Shown piece by piece: positions 22,974 to 32,990 of a stretch of DNA of 64,000 nt (its first letter is position 1; every line of letters begins with the position of its first letter). The translations under genes and the position numbers were made by a program. This DNA comes from Leptospiraceae bacterium. Lineage in GTDB: Bacteria > Spirochaetota > Leptospiria > Leptospirales > Leptospiraceae. Under the pieces are notes generated by a model. That model did no database searches and was not told where the DNA came from. It saw nothing but the letters and a program-made list of their open reading frames with translations. Location: assembly GCA_016708435.1 (NCBI GenBank), contig JADJFV010000033.1, positions 310,001 to 374,000 of the forward strand, in the 5' to 3' direction.

Positions 22974-24074
22974 TTATGCGGCAGGTGCTGCACTCGCATT
23001 TTTCTTTTTATAGTAACCATAGCCGACTGCACCTATGATTAATAGCAACCAAATATACCAAAATTTAACGAGTATAATTGTCACTGCAGTAATCACAAAG
23101 GCAACGATTCCCAATGCAAATCGAATTACTGAACTTCCCATCGTTCCCACGAACGGAATAAAATCCAATAACATAGTCACAGGACCGACTAATAAGGAAA
23201 GCCCTGCCCACATCATAATAAATCCAATGACTCTACCAATCCATCTTTTTGTAGAGTCATCTGATTTAATTGCCGCCATTGTTTGCGCGTAATCGCCAAC
23301 ACTCGCACTCATAAACGCTTCGTCTTTGTAAGTATATTTTCCTAGTGAATCTCCTTTCAATGTTCCAAGAAAGGTCATGTCTCCTTCAGGAATTGGTGTG
23401 GCACTAACTGAAACTCTTTCACAACCTTCTACTTCATTGTTTGCGCAAGTAGAGGAACTATAAAGATAAGTTCCCGAAGAGATATATCCATTCGTGTTGA
23501 TTTCACTATCTGCAGGTTTTGAGCTAGGAACTGACGAAGTAAAATCTGTATCAGCTAGATTTACGTTGTAGGTTTTTCCTTCGCTTGAGAGCTTACCACC
23601 ATTAGCCACATTGGTATCTGATTTCACTCTTCTCTGGTGAAATGCTTTTGCTTTACAAGCTGGAAGTTGGAACTTGGAAGGGCTTTCTGGATCAGATGTC
23701 CACTTGAGTTTACACTCTCTTATCTTCTTCTTGTTGCTTCCCTCGCCTTCAGTTCTTTCTTCTTCATCCCAGGCGTATACTTCTGAGCTTTCACTAACGC
23801 TGATGTAATTTCCTGTTTTAACAAATAAGCTTCCTACAGGTTGGGCAGATAATTTTCCAGTGATATACACTGGTTTACCTTCTTCCATCTGTGTAACTGG
23901 TTTTGCATTTTTGAATGCGTCACCCGCTTGTGTGCAAGTTTCTACTTTGAAAATTAGAAATATTGAGAGAGGAATGAGCGCAAACCCTGTCAATATCCCT
24001 TTAACTGAATCGCCAAATTGCGAAAAAAATCCTACTGATTCACTAGATGACATTCCGTCATTACTAATTGCCAT
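22974..24074 (-). CDS. TMEM43-family membrane protein
   Basis: 366 residues. One N-terminal membrane helix (about 25-45; SVKGILTGFALIPLSIFLIF), a large extracytoplasmic domain (about 50-275), then three to four C-terminal helices starting RWIGRVIGFIMMWAGLSLLVGPVTMLLDFIPFVG, which is diagnostic of the TMEM43 (LUMA, PF07787) family. In eukaryotes TMEM43 is an inner-nuclear-membrane and ER protein; bacterial members are scattered and their function is unclear, though some occur beside nucleotide-signalling or defence genes. The Ala-rich tail with a Lys run is cytoplasmic. A TAGGAGA precedes the ATG. It is not in an operon with a recognisable partner here. Confidence 0.75.
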   Translation of the reverse strand: MAISNDGMSSSESVGFFSQFGDSVKGILTGFALIPLSIFLIFKVETCTQAGDAFKNAKPVTQMEEGKPVYITGKLSAQPVGSLFVKTGNYISVSESSEVYAWDEEERTEGEGSNKKKIRECKLKWTSDPESPSKFQLPACKAKAFHQRRVKSDTNVANGGKLSSEGKTYNVNLADTDFTSSVPSSKPADSEINTNGYISSGTYLYSSSTCANNEVEGCERVSVSATPIPEGDMTFLGTLKGDSLGKYTYKDEAFMSASVGDYAQTMAAIKSDDSTKRWIGRVIGFIMMWAGLSLLVGPVTMLLDFIPFVGTMGSSVIRFALGIVAFVITAVTIILVKFWYIWLLLIIGAVGYGYYKKKNASAAPAA

Positions 24075-24315
24075 AGGTATCTCCTAAATTAAATTTATGT
24101 GGAGTAATCCTAGTAGACTTTCAAAATAATACAAGAAGTTTTCTTTTAATCGCTTGTATAAAAAAATTAAAGTAGCAAAAAATAATTCTGAGAGAGGTTG
24201 CGTTGAAAATCTTTCACCTAACTCAACATTTCCTCTATTTTGCTAATGTAGAATTACGTATTCCTGCAAAAAATATACTCTTGACTCTTAAAATTACCAA
24301 TCTTCTCATGGAGGA

Positions 24316-27300
24316 ATGAATAGACTAATTTTAAATTTTACAAACCCTTTGTTAAAACTTTTTTTATTTGTATTTTTTCTCTTTCCGCTTATGCTTTCAA
24401 GTCAGGAAGATAAAAAAATGAAATTCTCCACTGAAAGATACAAATCTGATTGGGAAAAAGTTTCTGCCGATGAAACAAAAGGACTACCAAAGTCCGCGCT
24501 CGAAAAAGTAAATGCAATTTATAAAAAAGCGAAGGAGGATAACAATCCTTCGCAAACAATCAAGTCTACCATTTATCGTGTGAAGTATATCGGGCAAGTA
24601 GAAGAAGATGCATTTGCCAAAGCAATTGAAGAATTACAAAAAGAAACTGACTCTGCGACTTCTTACGCAAAACCGATATTACACTCAATTCTTGGCGAAG
24701 TCTATTGGCAATACTACAATAACAATCGCTATTATATCCTACAAAGAACTAAGACGGATAAATTTAAGCAGTCCGATCTTCGCACCTGGGATGCAACCAA
24801 ACTCATAGAAGCGGCTATTAGTGAGTATACGCTTTCTATCAAAGACATTGAAACTACCAAGCAAATTAAAATCGAAGACTATAGCTCTATTCTAAACCAC
24901 GATCCGGACTATGTGCCGAATGGTCGTAGCCTTCGCCCAACTCTTTTTGACTTTCTAGCTCATCGCGCTGTTGATTTCTTCGCGTATCAAGAGCATGGAC
25001 TTGCCCGTCCTGCAGAAACATTTATCATAGACAACCCTGCCTATTTTTCTGACATCAGGGACTTTGTGAAATTAAAAATAGAAACAAAAGATCAAATGGC
25101 TTACAAGTATTACGCGCTACAGATTTTACAGGAATTAGCACGCATTCATTTGGCAGACGGAGATTCTACCATTTTAACTGATATTGATTTAAAGCGACTT
25201 AGCTTTGTTTATAGCCATTCTATTTTAGAGGATAAGGGCGAACGCTATCGTAAAGCTCTAGATATCCTTGCTGCTAAAAATGCAAGTTCTCCTACTGCGA
25301 CTGACGTTGCCTTTGCACTGGCTACCTATTGGCATTCCCTTGCTCATAAATATGTTTCAACTCCGACAGATGAAAACAAATGGGTATCCAAAAAAGCATA
25401 CAATATCTGTGAATCTGCAATTAAGAAATTTCCAAATTCAGAAGGAGCGCAAAATTGCCGTAGTCTCCAAGCTCAAATTAAAACAAAAAGCGTAAGTCTT
25501 GTCATGGAAAAGATTAATATTCCAGGAAAACCTTTTCTAAGCCTTATAAATTTTAAAAATCTAGATACAGTTTATTTTAAAATCTTTAAAGTCAACCGAA
25601 CCAAGATGAATGAGGTAAAGAAAGAGTATGCGGAGTATTACAACAAGCATAAAACTTATATCAACTATGAAGAAATTCTAATTACTCATTTTGCAAAACT
25701 AGAAGCAGATAAAGTATTCACAGTAAAACTCCCCAACGACAAAGACTATATGGAGCATCGCGCAGAAGTTCGATTACCCGAACTTGATTTTGGACAGTAT
25801 TTGATCTTAGCCGGAACAGATAAAAGTTTTACTTTTACAAACCAAGCTGTTTCGTTTGCTTTCACCAATATTTCTAATCTTACTTACATTGATCGAGTGA
25901 AGCACACGCAAGATATCGAATACTACGCGCTAAACCGAACCACAGGAGAGCCTGAATCCGGTGTAGACGTTCACACCTACTACCAAATCTACAATAACAA
26001 AAGAAGCCGATACGAAATAATAGCCGACCAATCTCTTACAACGGATAAGACCGGTTATTTCCAACTCAAGGCAAAAAAAGATTACAAATACTTTTACATG
26101 ACACTGCGCAAAGGAAATGATTTCCTAGAGCCAATTGAAGATTATTATGGCGGCGACACCAATCGGCAAATGCCTCTTTACCAGAACCCATTGCAAAAAG
26201 ATAGTAGCTATTCCACTGTAACCGCTAAACTCTTTTTAGATAGAGCCATTTATAGACCCGGACAAACGATTTACTTCAAAGGTATATTAGTTGAATCAAA
26301 TGATAAAAAAAGATCAATCAAACCAAACACACAAGTCAATGTAACTTTTTACAATGTAAATTACCAACAAGTGTCGCAGTTAAATTTAACAACGAATGAG
26401 TATGGAACTTTCAGTGGAAGTTTTACTGCACCGACTAACGTTCTAAACGGACAGATGAGTCTCAATACAAACTACAACGGCAATGCTTACTTCTCAGTAG
26501 AAGAATACAAACGTCCTAAGTTTGCAGTCGAATTTGAAAAAGTAAAAGGGACTTACAGACTTGGTGACCAAATCAAAATCAAGGGATTTGCCAAAGCCTT
26601 CTCAGGAGCTAACATAGATAATGCGGAAGTCAAATACCGCGTAGTTCGTATTGCACGCTATCCATACTGGTGGGGATTTTATTTTAGAGGTTGGAATCCT
26701 TCCAGCCCACAAATGGAAATTAAACAGGGAAATCTTAAAACAGATGAAAAAGGCTACTTTGAAATCGAGTTCGAAGCGATTGTTGATAAGTCCGTTCCCA
26801 AAGAGCCGGGGATTTCTTTTTCGTATCAAGTTATTGCTGATGTCACTGATTTAAACGGAGAAACTCGCTCTGCATCCGGTTTTGCCTATGTGGGTTATAC
26901 TTCGTTAATCGTAAATGTAAATCTACCGGATATGTTAAACCTGGAGCACAAAGAACCGTTTGATGTGATTACAACAAATTTAAACAATGAATTTGAGCCT
27001 GCCCAGGGATATATCACGATTCATAAATTAAAAAATCCTCCTCATGCCTTTAGAAGTAAAAAATGGCAGAGACCGGATAAGTTCATTTTGCCGCAAAAAG
27101 AATACCAAAAAGATTTTCCTAATGATGTGTATGACAATGAGGATGAAGTCTCTAAATGGGAAAAGGAAAAAGAAGTTCTAAACACTCCTTTTAATACAGA
27201 AAGAGAAAAGCATTTAACTCTAAAGAATTTAAATAAATGGAAACCTGGAAAATATGTATTAGAAATCAAATCTGTGGATAAATTCGGACAGGAAGCCAAA

Positions 27301-30300
27301 GAAATAAAATACTTTACTATCTATTCCGAAAATCCAAAGCTTTCCGTTCCACTTCCTTCTTATAGCTGGGTATTTCCATTAAAGCAGAGCGCAGAACCGG
27401 GAGAAACCGCTGGAATCCTAGTTGGCTCTTCTGAAAATGTAAAAGTATTGTATGAACTTGAATTAGAGAAAAAGATTATTGTCCGTGAATGGATTTCCCT
27501 TGATAATACACAAAAACTTGTAGAGATTCCAATCAAAGAAGAATACCGAGGAAACATCACAGCGCATTTTGTATTGGTTAAGGATAATCAGATATTAGCC
27601 AACTCACAGCAAATCTATGTTCCCTATTCCAACAAAGAATTAAAACTGAGCTTTGAAACATTTAGAAATAAATTACAACCCGGAGAAAAAGAAGAATGGC
27701 GAATTAAAATCCAGGGACAAAAATCAGAGAAAGTGGTTTCTGAAATGTTAGCCACACTCTATGATGCGTCACTCGATATGTTTAGAAAAAACTATTGGGA
27801 TTTTTCCATCTATCCGTCTAATTATTCTTATGCGCAATGGCATAATGCAAATGACTTCCAAGTCCAAAACTTTCATCTCTTCCAAAAAGATTGGAACCCT
27901 TACGTGTATGGAACAAGTAAAAGCTATGACTCACTCAATTGGTTTGGAATTTATTTGTATGGATTCAGAGGCTATTACGCATATCAAACCACGTCGCGCA
28001 GCATGAGAGGAGGGGGAAGATATAGAAATGGCGGCAAACGAGATGCCGATGAAGGAGAAATGGATGATTTATCTGTAGCAGAAGAGCGTGCTCCTATGCC
28101 TGCTCCTGCTGCAAGAGGTATGGTTATGAATAAAAAAATGGCAATGCCTAGAGCCGAAATGGCAATGGACAAAGCAGAGCCAATGGAAAAAGAAGAAAAG
28201 GCTAAGGAGCCTAACTCACCACAGGGTCAAAGCCAAGCAGGTGGAAATGGTGAAATTACAGGTGTTAAAGCAAGAACGAATTTTAATGAGACAGCATTCT
28301 TCTATCCGCATTTGATTTCTGATAAGAATGGTGAGGTTACTATCTCGTTTACCGTTCCAGAAGCTTTGACTAAGTGGAAGATGATGGGCTTTGCTCATAC
28401 CAAAGATTTAAAATTCGGTATGATTCAAAATGAACTCGTTACACAAAAAGAATTAATGGTAGTGCCTAACGCTCCTCGCTTCTTTAGAGAAGGCGATGAA
28501 ATGGAATTTACTACGAAAATCACAAATCTTTCTGATAAAAAAATGACTGGTAAGGCACAACTAGAATTTCTAGATGCAGTGACTATGACGCCTATCGCTC
28601 ACGATAAAATTCTGAAAACAGAAAAGCTGCAATCCTTCGAATCAGAGAAAGGACAAAGCACAGTTGTAAAATGGAATCTCAAAGTCCCCGAGGGGTTACA
28701 GGCGATTACCTACAGAGTATTAGCTAAGTCTGAAAACTTTTCCGATGGAGAAGAAATGCCTTTACCGGTATTGACCAATCGAATGCTAGTAACGGAAACT
28801 CTTCCTTTGCCGATGCGCGGAAAAGAACCAAAGACATTTAAACTAGAAAAGATGATTAACAATAAATCGGATACGTTAGTGCATCACAAATACACTCTGG
28901 AGTTTACATCAAATCCTGCTTGGTATGCCGTTCAGGCTCTTCCGTATATCATGGAGTATCCGTATGAATGCGCGGAGCAGCTCTTTAGTAGATTCTATGC
29001 CAATAGTCTTGCATCTCATATCGCAAATTCCAATCCTAAGATCAAAAAAGTTTTTGATTCATGGAAAGAGCCAGCGATGAAACGAAACAATACAAAGGAA
29101 GAAAAAACAGGAGCGCTACTTTCTAACTTAGAAAAAAATCAGGAGCTAAAGAGTCTTATGCTCGAAGAAACTCCGTGGGTGTTAGACGCGCAAGATGAAA
29201 CAGAGCGCAAAAAGCGAGTGGGACTTTTATTTGACTTAGCTAAAATGACAGATGAGTTAGAGAGAGCACTCGACAAACTCATGAAAGTCCAAAGTAGCAA
29301 TGGGGGCTTCGCATGGTTTGCCGGTATGCAGGAAAATCGTTATATAACCCAACATATCGTAACAGGAATTGGACATCTAGATCATTTAGGTGTTAAACGA
29401 GTTCGTGAAAATTCCAAAGCCTGGAGCATGACGACTAGAGCAGTGCAATATCTAGACTGGCAATTCAAATCTGATTATGATTATTTGGTGGCAATAGAGA
29501 AGAAGGATAAGATTGATATGTCGCTACAGCATATTGGCTATCTACAAATCCAATATCTCTATGCTAGAAGTTTCTTCAAAGATGTTCCCATTCCAGAAGA
29601 AGCAAAAGAAGCATTCGAGTATTACAAATGGCAGGCGAAAACCTACTGGACTAGCTTCCTGGGAAATAAAATTTCAACTGGAATGATAGCATTAGCCCTT
29701 AACCGCATGGGAGAGGCTACTCCTGAGAATTTCCACAAAGCTTTAAGTTCTCATAAACTAAAAGATTTTAAGTCAAATAAAACTCCCGAGCAGATTGTAA
29801 AATCTCTCAGAGAGCATGCCCTCAATTCAGAAGAAATGGGAATGTATTTCAAACAGGGTTGGGGATATTATTGGTATGAACTCCCAATCGAAACCCAAAG
29901 TCTTATGATCGAAGTCTTCGATGAAGTAGCAAAAGACGAAGATGCAGTCAATGATTTAAAGACCTGGCTCTTAAAACAAAAACAAACCCAAGACTGGAAG
30001 ACAACCAAGGCAACAAGTGAGGCTATTTATGCTTTACTGCTAAAAGGCGAAGACTGGTTATCCACTGAACAGTCCGTTGAAATCAAACTCGGAAGTAAAA
30101 TCATTGATCCGACAGCGGATAAGGACATTAATCCGGAGGCAGGCACTGGTTATTTTAAAAAAGCATTTCCAGGAAGTGAAGTAACAAACGATATGGGAAA
30201 TGTTTTAATTACTCCGAAAAATAATCTTCTCAAAGCAAAGAATGGAGGCGTAAGTTGGGGAGCGGTTTACTGGCAGTATTTTGAACAGCTAGATAAAATT

Positions 30301-30738
30301 ACTCCTGCGGAAACTCCGCTTAAACTCCAGAAGAAACTTTTCTTACAAGAAAACACAAAGACCGGTCCTGTGATTACGCCTATCGACAATAAAACGAAAT
30401 TGAAACCGGGTGATTTAATCAAAGTAAGAATTGAACTTCGTGTGGATCGCGATATGGAATTTGTTCACATGAAAGATATGCGCGCTGCAAGCTTTGAGCC
30501 GACTAACGTTATCTCTCGCTACAAATGGCAGGACGGTCTCGGTTACTACGAATCAACTCGCGATGCAGCGACTAACTTCTTCTTTGATTCACTTCCAAAG
30601 GGAACATACGTTTTCGAATATCCGCTTCGCGTAACGCATAAGGGCAATTATTCGAACGGCATCACAACCATTCAATCCATGTATGCCCCTGAATTTACAA
30701 GTCATTCAGAAGGCGTGCGGGTGAAAATAGGGGAGTAG
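24316..30738 (+). CDS. Bacterial alpha-2-macroglobulin family protein
   Basis: 2140 residues. Signal peptide (LFLFVFFLFPLMLSSQ), a helical N-terminal region (about 40-390), a chain of macroglobulin beta-sandwich domains (about 390-1220), a Met/Ala/Lys/Glu-rich flexible segment (about 1228-1315), then FNETAFFYPHLISDKNGEV, which opens the A2M core. The thioester motif is intact in YPYECAEQ (Cys1552-Gln1555) within the alpha/alpha toroid, followed by a receptor-binding-like end with RAASFEPTNVISRYKWQDG. Such proteins trap proteases in the periplasm or at the surface, usually beside a penicillin-binding protein 1C, which is absent here. GGAGG lies only one base before ATG 24316, an unusually tight spacing; the true start could be slightly downstream. 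Confidence 0.88.
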   Translation: MNRLILNFTNPLLKLFLFVFFLFPLMLSSQEDKKMKFSTERYKSDWEKVSADETKGLPKSALEKVNAIYKKAKEDNNPSQTIKSTIYRVKYIGQVEEDAFAKAIEELQKETDSATSYAKPILHSILGEVYWQYYNNNRYYILQRTKTDKFKQSDLRTWDATKLIEAAISEYTLSIKDIETTKQIKIEDYSSILNHDPDYVPNGRSLRPTLFDFLAHRAVDFFAYQEHGLARPAETFIIDNPAYFSDIRDFVKLKIETKDQMAYKYYALQILQELARIHLADGDSTILTDIDLKRLSFVYSHSILEDKGERYRKALDILAAKNASSPTATDVAFALATYWHSLAHKYVSTPTDENKWVSKKAYNICESAIKKFPNSEGAQNCRSLQAQIKTKSVSLVMEKINIPGKPFLSLINFKNLDTVYFKIFKVNRTKMNEVKKEYAEYYNKHKTYINYEEILITHFAKLEADKVFTVKLPNDKDYMEHRAEVRLPELDFGQYLILAGTDKSFTFTNQAVSFAFTNISNLTYIDRVKHTQDIEYYALNRTTGEPESGVDVHTYYQIYNNKRSRYEIIADQSLTTDKTGYFQLKAKKDYKYFYMTLRKGNDFLEPIEDYYGGDTNRQMPLYQNPLQKDSSYSTVTAKLFLDRAIYRPGQTIYFKGILVESNDKKRSIKPNTQVNVTFYNVNYQQVSQLNLTTNEYGTFSGSFTAPTNVLNGQMSLNTNYNGNAYFSVEEYKRPKFAVEFEKVKGTYRLGDQIKIKGFAKAFSGANIDNAEVKYRVVRIARYPYWWGFYFRGWNPSSPQMEIKQGNLKTDEKGYFEIEFEAIVDKSVPKEPGISFSYQVIADVTDLNGETRSASGFAYVGYTSLIVNVNLPDMLNLEHKEPFDVITTNLNNEFEPAQGYITIHKLKNPPHAFRSKKWQRPDKFILPQKEYQKDFPNDVYDNEDEVSKWEKEKEVLNTPFNTEREKHLTLKNLNKWKPGKYVLEIKSVDKFGQEAKEIKYFTIYSENPKLSVPLPSYSWVFPLKQSAEPGETAGILVGSSENVKVLYELELEKKIIVREWISLDNTQKLVEIPIKEEYRGNITAHFVLVKDNQILANSQQIYVPYSNKELKLSFETFRNKLQPGEKEEWRIKIQGQKSEKVVSEMLATLYDASLDMFRKNYWDFSIYPSNYSYAQWHNANDFQVQNFHLFQKDWNPYVYGTSKSYDSLNWFGIYLYGFRGYYAYQTTSRSMRGGGRYRNGGKRDADEGEMDDLSVAEERAPMPAPAARGMVMNKKMAMPRAEMAMDKAEPMEKEEKAKEPNSPQGQSQAGGNGEITGVKARTNFNETAFFYPHLISDKNGEVTISFTVPEALTKWKMMGFAHTKDLKFGMIQNELVTQKELMVVPNAPRFFREGDEMEFTTKITNLSDKKMTGKAQLEFLDAVTMTPIAHDKILKTEKLQSFESEKGQSTVVKWNLKVPEGLQAITYRVLAKSENFSDGEEMPLPVLTNRMLVTETLPLPMRGKEPKTFKLEKMINNKSDTLVHHKYTLEFTSNPAWYAVQALPYIMEYPYECAEQLFSRFYANSLASHIANSNPKIKKVFDSWKEPAMKRNNTKEEKTGALLSNLEKNQELKSLMLEETPWVLDAQDETERKKRVGLLFDLAKMTDELERALDKLMKVQSSNGGFAWFAGMQENRYITQHIVTGIGHLDHLGVKRVRENSKAWSMTTRAVQYLDWQFKSDYDYLVAIEKKDKIDMSLQHIGYLQIQYLYARSFFKDVPIPEEAKEAFEYYKWQAKTYWTSFLGNKISTGMIALALNRMGEATPENFHKALSSHKLKDFKSNKTPEQIVKSLREHALNSEEMGMYFKQGWGYYWYELPIETQSLMIEVFDEVAKDEDAVNDLKTWLLKQKQTQDWKTTKATSEAIYALLLKGEDWLSTEQSVEIKLGSKIIDPTADKDINPEAGTGYFKKAFPGSEVTNDMGNVLITPKNNLLKAKNGGVSWGAVYWQYFEQLDKITPAETPLKLQKKLFLQENTKTGPVITPIDNKTKLKPGDLIKVRIELRVDRDMEFVHMKDMRAASFEPTNVISRYKWQDGLGYYESTRDAATNFFFDSLPKGTYVFEYPLRVTHKGNYSNGITTIQSMYAPEFTSHSEGVRVKIGE

Positions 30739-30766
30739 CCTTCCCTCGTTGGATTTTTTATTTTTT

Positions 30767-30816
30767 GCATGGGCTGAACTGACGCCCATGCGATGAGTAT
30801 TGCGCCCCGTTGGGGC
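30767..30816. repeat. Two adjacent hairpins after the macroglobulin gene
   Basis: GCATGGGC (30767-30774) pairs with GCCCATGC (30784-30791), and GCCCC (30804-30808) pairs with GGGGC (30812-30816), followed by TTTC. The GC-rich composition stands out from the AT-rich surroundings and resembles a dispersed intergenic repeat; the second hairpin could also act as a weak terminator. The rest of the 290-nt spacer shows nothing else clear. Confidence 0.5.
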
Positions 30817-31028
30817 TTTCGTATATATGTTTAAAGAAACCACTTGAGTAGTCTCTTTGGATTAAAACACTTAGAGAAATAAATCCGACACTTTTAGTCA
30901 TGAAATTATATTCTTGAGCTAGAAATATATAGTTTGACAGGATGACGCTCGAATATTGTATAATAAATCAATCTTTCCAATCGAAATAAATTTTGCGTTT
31001 GTATAATTTAAATGCATGAGGTTTTAAA

Positions 31029-31994
31029 ATGAATAAATTGGTAATAGTATGCTTAACTGCATTGTTGACATTTTGCCCTTCTCCAAAAAAGAATGATACG
31101 CTAGAAAAAGCTCTTCCGTTGCTTCTTCTCAGTTCTTCCCCGGCTACTTCTAGCAGTAATCTGGAACAATATACTCCAAATCAAGCAAACTGGAAAACAT
31201 TCGAAACAAAACCAATCGCTGCTGGAAATACTGCCCATGATCCTGATAGTGTTACTTGGATAACAAAAGCTCAATGGGAAGCTTCCAGATGGGACGGAAA
31301 AACAATTTACGATCCGACTAAAATGACCGGGGCGCAATTTTTTGCCGCAATTTGCCCAAGTGCAGATCGAGTTCGTGGAATCAGAGAAGTTTTTTATCAA
31401 CACAACCCTTTTAAGGACAATAAAAATCCAACAAAGGCGGAATTGGATGAATGGCATCGAATTGCAATCAACCATGTTCGGGCATTAGTTGGTTATACTA
31501 GTGCAGACAGACAAGTCCAAAAAGATCATTGTATGTTTAAACGAGCATTATGGGGTGATGAAAGACAGCAAACAACTATGTGGGATGCTAAATACCCTGG
31601 AACAAATGGTTCCGCAGCCGGTCCTTGCCAAGGTTCCACCAATGCTCATTGTGGTGCCAGTTTTATTCCAAGCGCTTCTGACCAGGCTCCTTACTTCATA
31701 GGGCAAGCACAGACTTGCACAGCAGGTGCCGGTTCAGAAGGTATAATTAGTGGACCAAAATCAAATATTCCTTGGTCACTAAAATGGTCTCGCGGGTTTT
31801 GTAACTTTCTTGCAGCAGAAGGATTTTGGGGAGGACATGTAGGACCTTGGTTTCACAGAGAAAAATTTGGTTTTAGTTTCTGGGACTCAGATGTTAACAA
31901 TAACAATAGCATCGCCATATTAAGAGCCAAATGGACTGGTAAATTAATGCCGAGTCTTTATACTGAACCGGCACCAGAGCCGAATTATGAGTAA
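31029..31994 (+). CDS. Exported Trp-rich protein, tandem paralogue A
   Basis: 321 residues. N-terminal signal with possible lipobox (LLTFC, Cys16), a Ser-rich linker to about residue 45, then a domain rich in Trp and Cys shared with the next gene: NWKTFETKPIAAG, DPDSVTWITKAQWEASRWDGKTIYDPTKMT, EWHRIAINHVRALVGYTSADRQVQKD, WSLKWSRGFCNFLAAEGFWGGH, FHREKFGFSFWDSD. Conserved cysteines (about six) suggest disulfides outside the cytoplasm. I do not recognise the family; conserved His, Asp and Trp residues would allow an enzyme or carbohydrate-binding role, but none is claimed. GAGG lies 7 nt before ATG. The paralogue starts 26 nt after the stop, so they form one operon. Confidence 0.75.
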   Translation: MNKLVIVCLTALLTFCPSPKKNDTLEKALPLLLLSSSPATSSSNLEQYTPNQANWKTFETKPIAAGNTAHDPDSVTWITKAQWEASRWDGKTIYDPTKMTGAQFFAAICPSADRVRGIREVFYQHNPFKDNKNPTKAELDEWHRIAINHVRALVGYTSADRQVQKDHCMFKRALWGDERQQTTMWDAKYPGTNGSAAGPCQGSTNAHCGASFIPSASDQAPYFIGQAQTCTAGAGSEGIISGPKSNIPWSLKWSRGFCNFLAAEGFWGGHVGPWFHREKFGFSFWDSDVNNNNSIAILRAKWTGKLMPSLYTEPAPEPNYE

Positions 31995-32020
31995 TAATAA
32001 AATGAATAAGGAGTTAAACG

Positions 32021-32899
32021 ATGAATAAAACAATTTTTATTTTTTTGAGCTATATGATTTTTCAAATTTCAATTCTATATGCCAATGATACTTTTACACC
32101 AGATCAAGCTGATTGGAAAACGTTTCAATCCAAACCTTTTGCTGCGGGTATAACCGCTCACGATCCTGATAGTGTCACTTGGATTACAAAAGCACAATGG
32201 GAGGCTTCCAAATGGGATGGAAAAACAATTTACGATCCGACCAAAATGACCAAAGCCCAATTTTTTGCTGCAATCTGTCCTAGTGTAGATCGGGTTCGTG
32301 GAATCAGGGAAGTTTTTTACAAAACAAATCCGTTCAAAGACAACAAAAACCCCACAAAAGCAGAAGTGGACGAGTGGCATAGAATTGCAATCAACCATGT
32401 TCGGGCATTAGTTGGATATACAAGTGCAGACAGACAAGTTCAAAAAGACCAGTGTATGTTCAAAAGAGCCCATTGGGGAGATGAAAGAAAATATACAACT
32501 CTATGGGATACAAAGTATCCTGGCACAAAGGTTTCCGCTGCCGGTCCTTGTGGTAAATTAAATACTGATGCGCATTGTGGAGCGAGTTTTATCCCAAGTG
32601 CAGCAGACCAAGCACCTTATTTTGGTGGAACTGCACAAACTTGCACTACCCAAGCTGGAGCAGAGGGTGTATTCCCTGCGCCAAAGTCTAATATTCCTTG
32701 GTCACTCAAATGGTCTCGTGGCTTATGTAACACACTAGCGGCAGAAGGCTTTTGGGGTGGACATACCGGACCTTGGTTCCACAGAGAAAAATTTGGCTTT
32801 AGCTTCTGGGATGCTGATCCTAAGACTAACGGAAGCATTGCAGTCCTGCGAGCAAAATGGACAGGAAAGCTAATGCCGAGTTTATATAAGAAACCGTGA
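32021..32899 (+). CDS. Exported Trp-rich protein, tandem paralogue B
   Basis: 292 residues, largely identical in sequence to the preceding protein over the mature domain (shared DPDSVTWITKAQWEAS, TIYDPTKMT, NHVRALVGYTSADRQVQKD, NIPWSLKWSRG, AAEGFWGGH). It differs at the front: a plain signal peptide (MNKTIFIFLSYMIFQISILYA) rather than a lipobox-containing one, and no Ser-rich linker. So paralogue A may be lipid-anchored and B soluble. GGAG precedes ATG. Family not recognised. A bidirectional terminator-like hairpin follows before the converging LamG gene. Confidence 0.75.
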   Translation: MNKTIFIFLSYMIFQISILYANDTFTPDQADWKTFQSKPFAAGITAHDPDSVTWITKAQWEASKWDGKTIYDPTKMTKAQFFAAICPSVDRVRGIREVFYKTNPFKDNKNPTKAEVDEWHRIAINHVRALVGYTSADRQVQKDQCMFKRAHWGDERKYTTLWDTKYPGTKVSAAGPCGKLNTDAHCGASFIPSAADQAPYFGGTAQTCTTQAGAEGVFPAPKSNIPWSLKWSRGLCNTLAAEGFWGGHTGPWFHREKFGFSFWDADPKTNGSIAVLRAKWTGKLMPSLYKKP

Positions 32900-32906
32900 C
32901 CTAATT

Positions 32907-32969
32907 TTTAGAAATCAAAGTGCATTTTTATATCCGATTTTATCAATATAGAATGCACTTATCCTAAAA
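32907..32969. terminator. Bidirectional terminator-like hairpin between convergent genes
   Basis: AAGTGCATT (32918-32926) pairs with AATGCACTT (32952-32960); outside these, TTTTTAG and CTAAAAA also pair, giving T-runs on both strands. It lies between the stop of the exported-protein operon and the stop of the minus-strand LamG lipoprotein, where a shared terminator is expected. The loop is long (25 nt) and AT-rich. Confidence 0.6.
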
Positions 32970-32990
32970 AATTCCATTTATCGTTTTCCC

